Positions 26,319-35,176 of a DNA stretch of 64,000 nt are shown in pieces. The stretch comes from JAFGNB01 sp050304135 (lineage in GTDB: Bacteria; Fibrobacterota; Chitinivibrionia; Chitinivibrionales; Chitinispirillaceae). The stretch spans positions 1 through 64,000 of the forward strand of contig JBNLDC010000014.1 of assembly GCA_050304135.1 (NCBI GenBank), written 5' to 3'. The translations under genes and the position numbers were made by a program. The notes beneath the pieces were generated by a model. It saw nothing but the letters and a program-made list of their open reading frames with translations, was not told the DNA's origin and ran no database searches. Numbering within the stretch: position 1 is the first letter of the stretch; each line of letters begins with the position of its first letter.

Positions 26319-28088
26319 TCAGGGAATAATCAGCGAGGCCAGATAGGCGCTGACCCCCGAGAGAAAAAACAGACCGTCGGCAAGCAGATTAAAGAGCGCA
26401 TTGCGGTTTTTACGAATATAGGGATTGACTTTCACAAAAGCGAACAGATACAGCAATACGGGAATCTGAAAAAGGAACTGCATGGTATTCTGCTTTCGGT
26501 AGGCGCTCACTCCCATGAGTGCCGGAAAAAGCATCAGACCGAAAAAACAACCGACGATCAGTACCTGAAGCGCTTTTCTCGCCCGTTTCTCACCAAAAAT
26601 CGTGATGAGCGTTTCACGCCCCATGATACGATCTCCCTCGATATCACGCAGATCGAAAATAAGTGAACGTAAAAAGGCGAGAATGAAAATCCAGCAGAAG
26701 GTTGCCGGGTCGACCGGAAACAGAAACGGCTCGCCGCTGCTGAGATGCGGAATGAGGGTGAGGACCGTTGCCCATGCAAGTGCCACGAAAAGATCGCGGG
26801 ATGTGGGAATATCCTTGAGGTTTTTATAATGGAAAAATGCCCGTAAAAATCGGGGAACAAAGGTCATGTGGTAGGCGGATCCCGCAACCGATGCGAACAG
26901 CATCAGTATCCCCAACTCCCTCTTTATCAGAAAACTCAGAATCAGAAGAACCAGGATACTTGCACCTGACAATAACCAGAGCTGCCTGCGGAAAGCCTGA
27001 TAAAAGCGGTAGCGGGAGATCCCGTGATGTTCCATCGATTCGATATTGCCAAGACTGTTCCAGAGATACATTGACAGAAAATACAGAAAGGCGACAACCG
27101 CCCCCCCGGCACTGAACGGCAGCCCGAGCAGAAAGCTGCTCGCATACAGTACACTTACCGCCCCCAGGGCGACAAAAATATTAAGATTCGCAGTGATATC
27201 GAGAATATGCCAGATCAGATTCGGCACACTTCGTTTGCGGGTCTGGTCCATAAAATGGAGATAGTCATTTACCCGTTTGATCATCCAGTTCGGGGTTGAA
27301 GCTCCGGCGGTAACCCCGACCGTCCTGCAGTTGGCGATCCGATTCCAGTCGATCTCCAGCTCTGTTTCGACCAGCTGTGTGGGTGTTCCACTCTCTGCAG
27401 CAATCTTTGCCAGTCGCTGTGTGTTGGCACTGTTCTTTCCTCCAACGACAATCAATGCATCCACCTGCGCTGCAATCGAGGCGACTTCCGTCTGGCGCAG
27501 GTCGGTTGCACTGCAGATTGTTTTTTTGATTACCACATCCTCGGCCCCCTGGTACCGCACCTTAACCGCCTCGGCGATCTCATCAAAGAGCAGACGGTCA
27601 AATGTTGTCTGGGAAACCAGGCATACTTTTTTGCATTCCGGAAGCGCAGCCACATTTTTCACACAGTCAATGAGATGGCCACAGTCTCCCGCATATCCAA
27701 GCAGTCCGACCACCTCCGGATGCCCCTCATCACCGGTAATAATGATCTGGTAGTGCTGTTTGCGGTACCGCTCGATAACCTTGTGTACCGTCTTTACCTT
27801 GGGACAGGTACCATCAATAATTTCGTGCCCTGCTGTACGATACCGTTCCTGCAGCTGTGGGGGGATACCATGTGCCCGAACGAGCAATTTCGAGGGAACC
27901 GCAGGCTCATTGGTATCGTCGATTTCAGCAACACCGCGCTGCCGGAGCATTTCCAGAGTCTGCCGATTGTGAATGAGCGGCCCGATGGTATGGATTCCAT
28001 TTGAATTGGCAGCCTGCTCGAGGGAAAGGTCAACCGCTCGTTTGACTCCCATACAGAACCCGGCGGTTTTCGCAGTAATAATCTTCAT
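26319..28088 (-). CDS. ispH: IspH (HMBPP reductase) fused to a UbiA-like prenyltransferase domain
   Basis: A 589-residue bifunctional-looking protein. Residues 1-280 are IspH, the last enzyme of the MEP isoprenoid pathway. The three Fe-S cysteines are Cys12 (GFCMGV), Cys95 (GTCPKV) and Cys192 (TICSAT), with the active-site His/Glu in GHPEVVG (Glu125) and His in LIHN and RAHG. Residues about 290-589 form a UbiA-type membrane domain of seven to nine helices. Its second Asp motif is intact, D479xxD482xxxD486, but the first is degenerate (N344SLGN rather than NDxxD). The fusion could channel isoprenyl diphosphate to a membrane acceptor. The acceptor is unknown, and loss of the first motif may mean altered activity. 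Confidence 0.88.
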   Translation of the reverse strand: MKIITAKTAGFCMGVKRAVDLSLEQAANSNGIHTIGPLIHNRQTLEMLRQRGVAEIDDTNEPAVPSKLLVRAHGIPPQLQERYRTAGHEIIDGTCPKVKTVHKVIERYRKQHYQIIITGDEGHPEVVGLLGYAGDCGHLIDCVKNVAALPECKKVCLVSQTTFDRLLFDEIAEAVKVRYQGAEDVVIKKTICSATDLRQTEVASIAAQVDALIVVGGKNSANTQRLAKIAAESGTPTQLVETELEIDWNRIANCRTVGVTAGASTPNWMIKRVNDYLHFMDQTRKRSVPNLIWHILDITANLNIFVALGAVSVLYASSFLLGLPFSAGGAVVAFLYFLSMYLWNSLGNIESMEHHGISRYRFYQAFRRQLWLLSGASILVLLILSFLIKRELGILMLFASVAGSAYHMTFVPRFLRAFFHYKNLKDIPTSRDLFVALAWATVLTLIPHLSSGEPFLFPVDPATFCWIFILAFLRSLIFDLRDIEGDRIMGRETLITIFGEKRARKALQVLIVGCFFGLMLFPALMGVSAYRKQNTMQFLFQIPVLLYLFAFVKVNPYIRKNRNALFNLLADGLFFLSGVSAYLASLIIP

Positions 28089-28216
28089 TGCTGATAATTC
28101 ATCCTGTCAGACATTTTCACGTCGAATTTGTTCCCACAACTGGTGAATAATCCACTGGTACACCTTTAATAAAATACATGCCGCAAAGTCCGGGCTAATG
28201 CAAAAAGGTTGGCACG

Positions 28217-29152
28217 ATGATTTCCGGATGCCATTTTTATGCAATGCCACCCCTCATTTCACTGAACGCTGTTTCAAAGAGTTTCGGTAAAAACCGTATT
28301 ATCTCCGCTGTGTCGATGGAAATTGAACCCGGGTGTATTTACGGACTGGTCGGACTCAACGGTGCGGGGAAAACAACCCTGCTGCGTCTTATGCTCGGGA
28401 TTCTCAAACCTGATACCGGTTCCATTTCCATCAATGGTTTTACTCCCTGGAATCATGATCCTCGTTTTTATCACCGTTGCGGAGTAGTGCTTGAAAATGA
28501 CGGGTTTTGGGGTAATCTATCCGCCCGGACGAACTGTTCAATTTATGCATCGGCAAAGAACATCTCCGCCGATGACCTCAACCGGTATCTTGCAACGTAC
28601 TGGTCGGACACGGAACTTTTTACCGGGAATAAAAAAATCCGGCACTTTTCCCGCGGTCAGCGGATGCAGTGCGCGCTCTGCAGAGCATTCATCGGTGCAC
28701 CCGCCGTCTGCTTTCTTGATGAACCGGCCCTTGCACTCGACCTTACTGCCTACAACCATTTCACCCGACTGGTCACCAACGCACGCAATCGTGGCGCCAC
28801 GCTTATCATCAGTTCGCATCAACTTGACACTATTGATGAGTTGTGTGATCGTGTCGGTATCCTCCGCAACGGCACCATTACGGAAATTACCCGGAACAAT
28901 GATGCCGGACCGTGGTTTATCGAAGCAGCCGAAATTCAGGCGTACGGCGAGCTGATAGCAGCCAACGGGGGTGAAAACGTGCACTTTGAAAACGGATGGC
29001 ACTTCACGCTTGTAGAGGCGACATCGCGTATCCCCGCACTCATCAGAGATCTGGTTGCAGCCGGGTGCGACATTACCGAAGTCAGGCGGGAAGATACCGG
29101 ATTCGCACCCGCAATCAGAACACACTACACCGGAGAGAAGCAGCGTTCATGA
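28217..29152 (+). CDS. ABC transporter ATP-binding protein (ABC-2 exporter type)
   Basis: A 311-residue ATPase with Walker A GLNGAGKTT, a signature read as FSRGQRMQCALCRA instead of LSGGQ, Walker B VCFLDEPALALD and an H-loop SSHQLDTID. The C-terminal 90 residues match the tail of CcmA/NodI-like exporter ATPases. The ATG at 28217 has AAAGG 8 bases upstream; an ATG at 28244 is possible but has no ribosome site. The stop overlaps the following permease start by 4 bp. The substrate is unknown. Confidence 0.9.
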   Translation: MISGCHFYAMPPLISLNAVSKSFGKNRIISAVSMEIEPGCIYGLVGLNGAGKTTLLRLMLGILKPDTGSISINGFTPWNHDPRFYHRCGVVLENDGFWGNLSARTNCSIYASAKNISADDLNRYLATYWSDTELFTGNKKIRHFSRGQRMQCALCRAFIGAPAVCFLDEPALALDLTAYNHFTRLVTNARNRGATLIISSHQLDTIDELCDRVGILRNGTITEITRNNDAGPWFIEAAEIQAYGELIAANGGENVHFENGWHFTLVEATSRIPALIRDLVAAGCDITEVRREDTGFAPAIRTHYTGEKQRS

Positions 29153-29808
29153 ACGGCATGATGGTCATTCTCAGTAAGGAGTGGCGAACATTCGTCGGAT
29201 CCGACCGCGGTATGTTTCTCCTGTATGTGGTACTTGTCTGCTCCTGGAGTATCATGCTTGCAAACCCTCCCGGCGGGGCTGTTCAAACCGGTCCGCTCTG
29301 GCTCGTCTTTTTTTCGGTGGTTATCTCGGCGAACTTTTCAAACACGGTATTCATTTCCGAACGGATTAACGGCAATCTTGAAATTCTGCTCACCTGCGGT
29401 TTATCAAGAGAGCATATCCTGTTCGGAAAAATGGTTTTCGTTGCAGGGATAAGCATACTCATCGGGTTGCTCTGTATCGGTCTCTCAGCAGTGCTGCGTA
29501 TGACCATGCAGCCGGCCGCCGGTACCACTATCGGCATATCGGAGGTCCTGCTTTACTGCAGTGCCGTGATTATGAACACCGCTCTTAGCGCCTGGCTGTC
29601 GGTGCTCATGAGCAATCCCCGGCTGCTCCACCTGGCTAATCTTCTCATCCTCGCACTGATCGTAACCCTGTACACCGTGCTTGCCGCCTACCTGCCGCTG
29701 CCGACTGCACTTCTATCCACCGTACTGATACTGATCGGCAGTGCGGCAAGCGGTGCTGCCCTGCGGTTGTACAACAGTGAGAACATATTGAAGCCGGTAA
29801 ATCTTTAA
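29149..29808 (+). CDS. ABC-2 type membrane permease
   Basis: A 219-residue integral membrane protein with about six hydrophobic helices and the soluble segment FISERINGNLEILLTCGLSR between helices 2 and 3, typical of ABC-2 permeases of the CcmB/NosY sort. The ATG overlaps the ATPase stop (ATGA at 29149-29152), so the two are translationally coupled and form one exporter. Confidence 0.88.
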   Translation: MNGMMVILSKEWRTFVGSDRGMFLLYVVLVCSWSIMLANPPGGAVQTGPLWLVFFSVVISANFSNTVFISERINGNLEILLTCGLSREHILFGKMVFVAGISILIGLLCIGLSAVLRMTMQPAAGTTIGISEVLLYCSAVIMNTALSAWLSVLMSNPRLLHLANLLILALIVTLYTVLAAYLPLPTALLSTVLILIGSAASGAALRLYNSENILKPVNL

Positions 29809-29844
29809 CCATATTGACCAATGCGATCCCCCGGACCGACGACT

Positions 29845-30720
29845 CTACAAACCCCGCAGCCACTCCGGCGTAAGGAGAACGTCTCCCCGCAGTGCGCTGT
29901 CAATCAGTGACAGAGCCCGCAGTTTTTCTTTTGGCATCCGTACCGTTAACGGCAGGTAATTCGATGCATGATTGGCGAAAAACACTCCGGGTCGGAGATC
30001 CGTATGAGCCAGCATGGTACGCAACTCCTCAAGCATTTGCCGGGCATCCGGAAGGACAAATGATCCTGTCAAAATTTTTTTGTAAAGGGGAGTTCCTTCC
30101 ACCGGCATCAAGCACAAGGCGCCAACATAGGAAGGGTTCAAGGTACTGAGCGCCCGTCCGGTTGCCACTGCATGCAACGCTGAACGCGCCAGTCCGCCCA
30201 GTCCGAGAATTACCGTAACAAAAAGCCGAATATTCGCCTCGATCACCTTTCTCCCCTGCGCGACAATCATACCGGAGGTACCCCATTTGGCAACTGATTC
30301 CAATGTTGCATCATCGCCCGACTCAAGCCCCATGTGCACCATCGACAATCCGAGTTGTTTGAGTTCCCGCAGTTCATCGCTGCTTTTCCGTGCGATACTT
30401 TTCGCATTTGCATAGAGGGCAACCCGTTTCACCCACGGCAGTTGTTCACGAATTTTAATCAGCAGAGCCATCAACCGCTCCTGAGGAATAATCAGTGCAT
30501 CGCCATCACCAAGGAAGAGTCGGTCAGTATGCGGAAAATGTTCCGCGGCATAGGCAAGGTCCCGCTCGATCAGAGTAGCATTCTTGATCTGAAAGACAGT
30601 GTCCTTATAGGCCGCGCAGAAGGAACATCGATTATATGAACATCCCACCGTTACCTGCAGCAGGATACTGTCCGCCTCGTTCGGTGGACGGAGGACCGTC
30701 CCGACATAGTGCATCAGCAC
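29845..30720 (-). CDS. Radical SAM protein with a CX4CX2C cluster motif
   Basis: A 291-residue radical-SAM-type enzyme. The N-terminal GCSYNRCSFCAAYK spaces the three cysteines as CX4CX2C, a variant of the usual CX3CX2C seen in YgiQ-like and COG1032 proteins. Segments such as LFLGDGDALI, MGLESGDDATL and LGLGGLARSALHAVATGRAL follow the TIM-barrel pattern of the family. The reaction is unknown. It is convergent with the ABC exporter genes and divergent from the GH3-like gene. A GH3 acid-amido or activation step nearby is not obviously linked. Confidence 0.85.
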   Translation of the reverse strand: MLMHYVGTVLRPPNEADSILLQVTVGCSYNRCSFCAAYKDTVFQIKNATLIERDLAYAAEHFPHTDRLFLGDGDALIIPQERLMALLIKIREQLPWVKRVALYANAKSIARKSSDELRELKQLGLSMVHMGLESGDDATLESVAKWGTSGMIVAQGRKVIEANIRLFVTVILGLGGLARSALHAVATGRALSTLNPSYVGALCLMPVEGTPLYKKILTGSFVLPDARQMLEELRTMLAHTDLRPGVFFANHASNYLPLTVRMPKEKLRALSLIDSALRGDVLLTPEWLRGL

Positions 30721-30853
30721 CCCCTTTGGCAGATTTCAGAACCCAACATCAATCCGCCGGCAGCGGATCCGCAGAAATATAATTTTTACCTCGAGAGGCA
30801 TCCGAAACGTAAAACGGTATTCAATTTGATTTCCAGAAACTAAATTTGTTTGT

Positions 30854-32566
30854 ATGAACTCACCTATGCACTCTCCGGTCCTGAAAAAAATATTGCTCTC
30901 CCTGGCTGCCGCTCCCCTGATGAAAAAACTCAATCAGGCGTCTCATGACATACGTGCGGCTCAACAGCAGGTACTCACCTCGATTATCAGGAATGCTGAA
31001 AATACCGCATTCGGAAAAGAGCATGGGTTCCAGACCATAAGGACGTATTCAGATTTTGTAAAAGCTGTACCGGTGCGGGATTTTGAAGGGCATCGGCCCT
31101 ATATTGAAAAAATGTGCCGCGGTGAAGCGGATGTACTCTTTCCGGGGAAACCACTTTTTTACAACACCACCAGTGGCACGGTGGATAAACCGAAACTGAT
31201 CCCCGTTTCCGAGAGCTACTTCAAAACCGCCTACAGTCAGATCAACAAACTCTGGTTTGCCACATGCCTGAAGGATAATCCCCTTTTATTCCATGGTCGG
31301 AATCTCTCGGCGGTAGCTCCCGCTGTTGAAGGCTACGTTGAAGACGGCACTCCTTTCGGCTCGATTTCCGGAGTTGCCTATCGGAATATTCCCGCAATCC
31401 TCAAAGACCTCTATTCAACCCCGTACCCGATCATCTGCATTAAAGATTATCAGGCGAAATATTATGCCATGATGCGGTGTGCTCTCGGAACCACCATTTC
31501 GTACATTATAACCATCAATCCCTCCACACTGCTGCAGTTCCACCGGACCGTTCTTGATAACAGGGAGGATCTGATCAAGGACATTCACGACGGAACACTC
31601 AGGAGCGATATCGCGGCCCAGATAGCCCCCTCTGACCGGCTTGACGTACTGAAACAGTTTTCCCCGAACCCGGCCAAAGCGAAGCAACTTGAATCCATTT
31701 TCCAGACCCACGAAGAGCACCTGCTCCCGCTTCACTACTGGCCGGACCTTGTCTGTATTAACACGTGGAAACAGGGTAACTGCAGCCTGATACTGCCGAA
31801 ACTCGCCGGTCATTTTCCAAAAAACACGGTATTTCGTGAGTTCGGTTACCAGGCAAGCGAAGTCCGGGCCGGACTGGTACTCGGTAATGAGTGGAACTAT
31901 TCTCTACTGCTTGCCCACCAGTACCTCTTCGAATTCATTGAAGCCTCATCTCCCCCGGCGGCAGATTCGCCGGTACTCCAGCCGCATGAGCTTGAAATCG
32001 GCAAGTCGTACTACATTCTTTTCAGCAACGGCAGCGGTCTTTACCGGTACAACATCAACGACATCATCCGGGTAACCGGATTCTACCGGCAGTTTCCCCT
32101 GTTTGAATTCATTCAGAAGGGCGAAGGGGTTACCAGCCTCACCGGCGAAAAGCTTTCCGAAGTGCAGGTGATCAGGGCGGTTGAAGAGGCAGCACGAACC
32201 GTCGGAATCCCTGTTGATTTTTATACGATGTTCTGCGACAGAATGCATTTCTGTTACCGGCTTTTTGCTGAATTCCCGTCAGATACAGGTGATGAACTCA
32301 GGACACTGTTCCTTAAGGAGTTTGATAACCGGCTGATGCATTACAATCAGGAATATGCAGTCAAGAGGGATTCTGAGCGTTTACCAGCTCCGATGTTAGT
32401 AGATTTACTGCCGAATTCCTACGAACGGCTTAAAAAGGAACTTATAAAAGCCGACCTCGCCCGTGAGGGGCAATACAAAGTGCGCTATCTGAGGGATGAT
32501 GAGGAGATGTTGTTGCGGTACGAGGGACTTACGGATAAAAAAGTACTTATAGCAGCAGATTCCTGA
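30854..32566 (+). CDS. GH3-family (acyl-adenylate-forming) protein
   Basis: A 570-residue protein of the GH3 family, known from plants as auxin- and jasmonate-amido synthetases and common in Bacteroidota-like bacteria with unknown substrates. The ATP-binding motif FYNTTSGTVDKPKLIP lies near residue 105, the second motif FREFGYQASE near residue 325, and the YYILFSNGSGLYRYNINDII segment near 390-410, as in the adenylate-forming GH3 fold. It begins with an ATG and has no good ribosome site. It is a single gene between the radical SAM gene and the sensor kinase gene. An acyl-adenylate step is the family chemistry; the acid and acceptor are unknown. Confidence 0.9.
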   Translation: MNSPMHSPVLKKILLSLAAAPLMKKLNQASHDIRAAQQQVLTSIIRNAENTAFGKEHGFQTIRTYSDFVKAVPVRDFEGHRPYIEKMCRGEADVLFPGKPLFYNTTSGTVDKPKLIPVSESYFKTAYSQINKLWFATCLKDNPLLFHGRNLSAVAPAVEGYVEDGTPFGSISGVAYRNIPAILKDLYSTPYPIICIKDYQAKYYAMMRCALGTTISYIITINPSTLLQFHRTVLDNREDLIKDIHDGTLRSDIAAQIAPSDRLDVLKQFSPNPAKAKQLESIFQTHEEHLLPLHYWPDLVCINTWKQGNCSLILPKLAGHFPKNTVFREFGYQASEVRAGLVLGNEWNYSLLLAHQYLFEFIEASSPPAADSPVLQPHELEIGKSYYILFSNGSGLYRYNINDIIRVTGFYRQFPLFEFIQKGEGVTSLTGEKLSEVQVIRAVEEAARTVGIPVDFYTMFCDRMHFCYRLFAEFPSDTGDELRTLFLKEFDNRLMHYNQEYAVKRDSERLPAPMLVDLLPNSYERLKKELIKADLAREGQYKVRYLRDDEEMLLRYEGLTDKKVLIAADS

Positions 32567-32611
32567 CCATACTTTTTAACGGCAACTATTTACACAAGTG
32601 AAGTCGTTTTA

Positions 32612-35107
32612 TTATTGCGAACCGTTCTGGCTGACCGTTTCCCGCACCGTCGCCATAAGGGCTGCCGGAGGAAAAGGTCGTTGCAGCAAATTATCAGGAG
32701 TCCCGGAAACCTCTTCACCCTCCCCGACGATCCACAAGGGCTTGACGACGGTATGCAAACCCGGCAGATCCCTGACATCTTCGCGACAGGTTGCAGGAAG
32801 AAGCAACACGACATTTGAGCTACCATGTGCGGTAAGCCATCCGACAGCATCCTGAACTGTGGGGTATTGCAGTACCGGATACCCCTGATGCCCAAGAATC
32901 TGTGAGCAGTAGTTCCGGAATACCGCATCGGCATCAATGACAATGACAATCGCTTTATCACTGTCTGAAATTGAAGGGACGTCACACTCTTCCGTTTCCA
33001 TTTGAAGCAACGGCAGCTTAATGGTAAAGGTAGTGCCATCACCCGGGCGGGAATCCACCGTAATTTCTCCGCCATGAGATTTGACGATACCATAGACAAC
33101 CGAGAGCCCGAGCCCAGTCCCTTCGCCCTTCTTTTTTGTCGTAAAAAAGGGATCAAAAATCCGTGCGATAACATCCGGAGAAATACCCGGACCGGTATCC
33201 TGTATTTTTACCACTACTGATTGCGCTTCGTCGTCGGACAGTAGCTGCATGGTAACGGAACCTTTGCATTCAGCCATGGCATCACGGGCATTTATACACA
33301 GATTGAGCAGACACTGATGGATTTTTCCGGCATCACCTTTCACGACAAACTGCTGATCAGACAAGTCTGCGGTAAACCGTATCCGTGATCCCAGAATTGC
33401 GGGAAGAAGTTTTTTAACCTCCTCGGCAACCTCATTGACCACAAACGGTTCGTCTTTCACTACCTCACCGCGACTGAAGGTGAGCAGGTTTTTCGTGAGG
33501 CTGTACGCCCGTTCATTTGCAAGAAGAATATTATTTGCGAATTCTTTTACTTTAGCCTCAGTCGATATTTTACTAATTAGTTTTCCATATCCGGAAACCA
33601 CCGCCAGCAGATTTTTAAAATCGTGGGCTAGCCCACCTGCCATCTGCCCCAGCAGGTCCATGCGCTGCGTCTGCACCAGCAGTTCATTGAGTCGTTTGGT
33701 TTCGGTCACATCCACACCGATCGCACCGAGCCCGATTTCCTCCCACGTATCGTTAAAGAGCGGGAAGGTGGCCAGTGCCACACTCTTCCATTCACCTTCT
33801 TTGGTGCGATAATGAGTTTCCTGTAAACCGACCCTGCCACTGAGCCTTGAAAGAATCGCGTCGGCATCGGTATTCGAATCAGGCGGCGCAACAAGCTGAC
33901 CGAAATGCATACCTGTCAGTTCTTTTTCGGTATACCCGCACTGTTCCGTCATTGCCGGATTCGCATAGAGGATCTTACCCTGTTTATCGATCCCCACGAT
34001 GATCGCCGGAGAATTTTCATACAAGGCACGGTAACGATTTTCCACCGCATACAATTTATTCTCTATAGCCCGCTTATCGGTGATGTCGCGTATACTTAAA
34101 AGGAAACCGGGTTTCTGCTGCGCCGTGGAATCCACCCACAAACAGGCAACCTGTCCGAATCGTTCTTCATGTTTGGATGTAACGAATTGCAATTCAACTA
34201 ATCTGGGAACCTGCGGAGTTTTCTGACACGACAAAAAGATTTCAGAAAGAGAAGCCCGAGCCGCATCATCAGCTAGAAAATCAGCAAACGTACCCCCGAT
34301 TGCCTCTTCAGGCCGATCATGTTGAACAATTGAACTGAAACCATCATTCGCGAAATTTATTTTCCCATCCCTGCCAAGCCAGAGAATCCCCTCATTCATG
34401 TTTGCCATAATGTGGGAGTAGAAATCCTTAATACCAAGCATTTCCTTGTACTGGTCCTGCAGACGGCTGTAGGTTTCCTCCATATGTGCAAGAATTGCCT
34501 GTTGTGAGGAAACGCGAAAGAGAAAAATATTTTTCAGCCGTTCGAAAAGGGGAGGATCGGGAGTCCAGGTGATACGGTAGCGGCATTCAGATGCATCACT
34601 TCGGGCGGCACAGGTTATTTCGGTAAGGTTGAGATTGCGCAATTTCTTTAAATTCAGTGTCGCAAAGGTGCATCCACGATCAAAATCGCATGCTTGTGTT
34701 GAATAGGGAGAACCTGGCTTGGGAGTATAAATGATATCAATTACTCCACGCTCTTTATGTTCTATCCGTATCGAGACTGTTTTACAAATGGTCGCTTCAA
34801 AGAGGTCGGGAATTTTCGCAATAATTACAGAGAGTGGAAATACCTTTAAAAATAAAAGTTGAAAATGCGAAACCTGATTTTCCGTTATGTCGATTCCTGC
34901 ATTGTAAAGATTTCCACCAGCCCTTTCAAAATTGGACATGAACCGAAGCCAGATTTTCATCACGGTCCATTCATTACTGTTACTTAAAACATCAGTCTGT
35001 TCCTCAACGCCATCGAACAGGACCGCCATATCAAAACCATGTTGCCGTGCATATGCCATCAGAACCGATGAACTGTAACACGAAACTTCTTTTTGCGGTC
35101 TCAGCAT
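32612..35107 (-). CDS. PAS-PAS histidine kinase with a receiver lacking the phospho-Asp
   Basis: An 831-residue sensor kinase. Residues 1-200 are an unrecognised sensory domain with several cysteines. Two PAS domains follow at about 230-345 and 360-475, then HisKA with His495 (GGLAHDFKN) and a HATPase domain with DTGPGI and GTGLGLSVVYG. A C-terminal receiver-like domain at about 718-825 reads VVLLLPATCRED where an Asp-containing LLLD motif is expected, so it probably cannot be phosphorylated. The ATG at 35107 with AGGT five bases upstream is preferred; an ATG at 35161 would leave only 15 bp to the divergent gene. The signal is unknown. Confidence 0.87.
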   Translation of the reverse strand: MLRPQKEVSCYSSSVLMAYARQHGFDMAVLFDGVEEQTDVLSNSNEWTVMKIWLRFMSNFERAGGNLYNAGIDITENQVSHFQLLFLKVFPLSVIIAKIPDLFEATICKTVSIRIEHKERGVIDIIYTPKPGSPYSTQACDFDRGCTFATLNLKKLRNLNLTEITCAARSDASECRYRITWTPDPPLFERLKNIFLFRVSSQQAILAHMEETYSRLQDQYKEMLGIKDFYSHIMANMNEGILWLGRDGKINFANDGFSSIVQHDRPEEAIGGTFADFLADDAARASLSEIFLSCQKTPQVPRLVELQFVTSKHEERFGQVACLWVDSTAQQKPGFLLSIRDITDKRAIENKLYAVENRYRALYENSPAIIVGIDKQGKILYANPAMTEQCGYTEKELTGMHFGQLVAPPDSNTDADAILSRLSGRVGLQETHYRTKEGEWKSVALATFPLFNDTWEEIGLGAIGVDVTETKRLNELLVQTQRMDLLGQMAGGLAHDFKNLLAVVSGYGKLISKISTEAKVKEFANNILLANERAYSLTKNLLTFSRGEVVKDEPFVVNEVAEEVKKLLPAILGSRIRFTADLSDQQFVVKGDAGKIHQCLLNLCINARDAMAECKGSVTMQLLSDDEAQSVVVKIQDTGPGISPDVIARIFDPFFTTKKKGEGTGLGLSVVYGIVKSHGGEITVDSRPGDGTTFTIKLPLLQMETEECDVPSISDSDKAIVIVIDADAVFRNYCSQILGHQGYPVLQYPTVQDAVGWLTAHGSSNVVLLLPATCREDVRDLPGLHTVVKPLWIVGEGEEVSGTPDNLLQRPFPPAALMATVRETVSQNGSQ

Positions 35108-35176
35108 GATACCTGCATATTTTTGATTGTTGAACCGATTAAAATAGTATTTTACAAACATTGTGAAGGGACAACA

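Noticed and set aside
28538..29125. Minus-strand open frame of 195 codons inside the ABC ATPase gene
   Set aside because: It is antisense to a clear ATPase with Walker A, Walker B and H-loop, and has no recognised domain.
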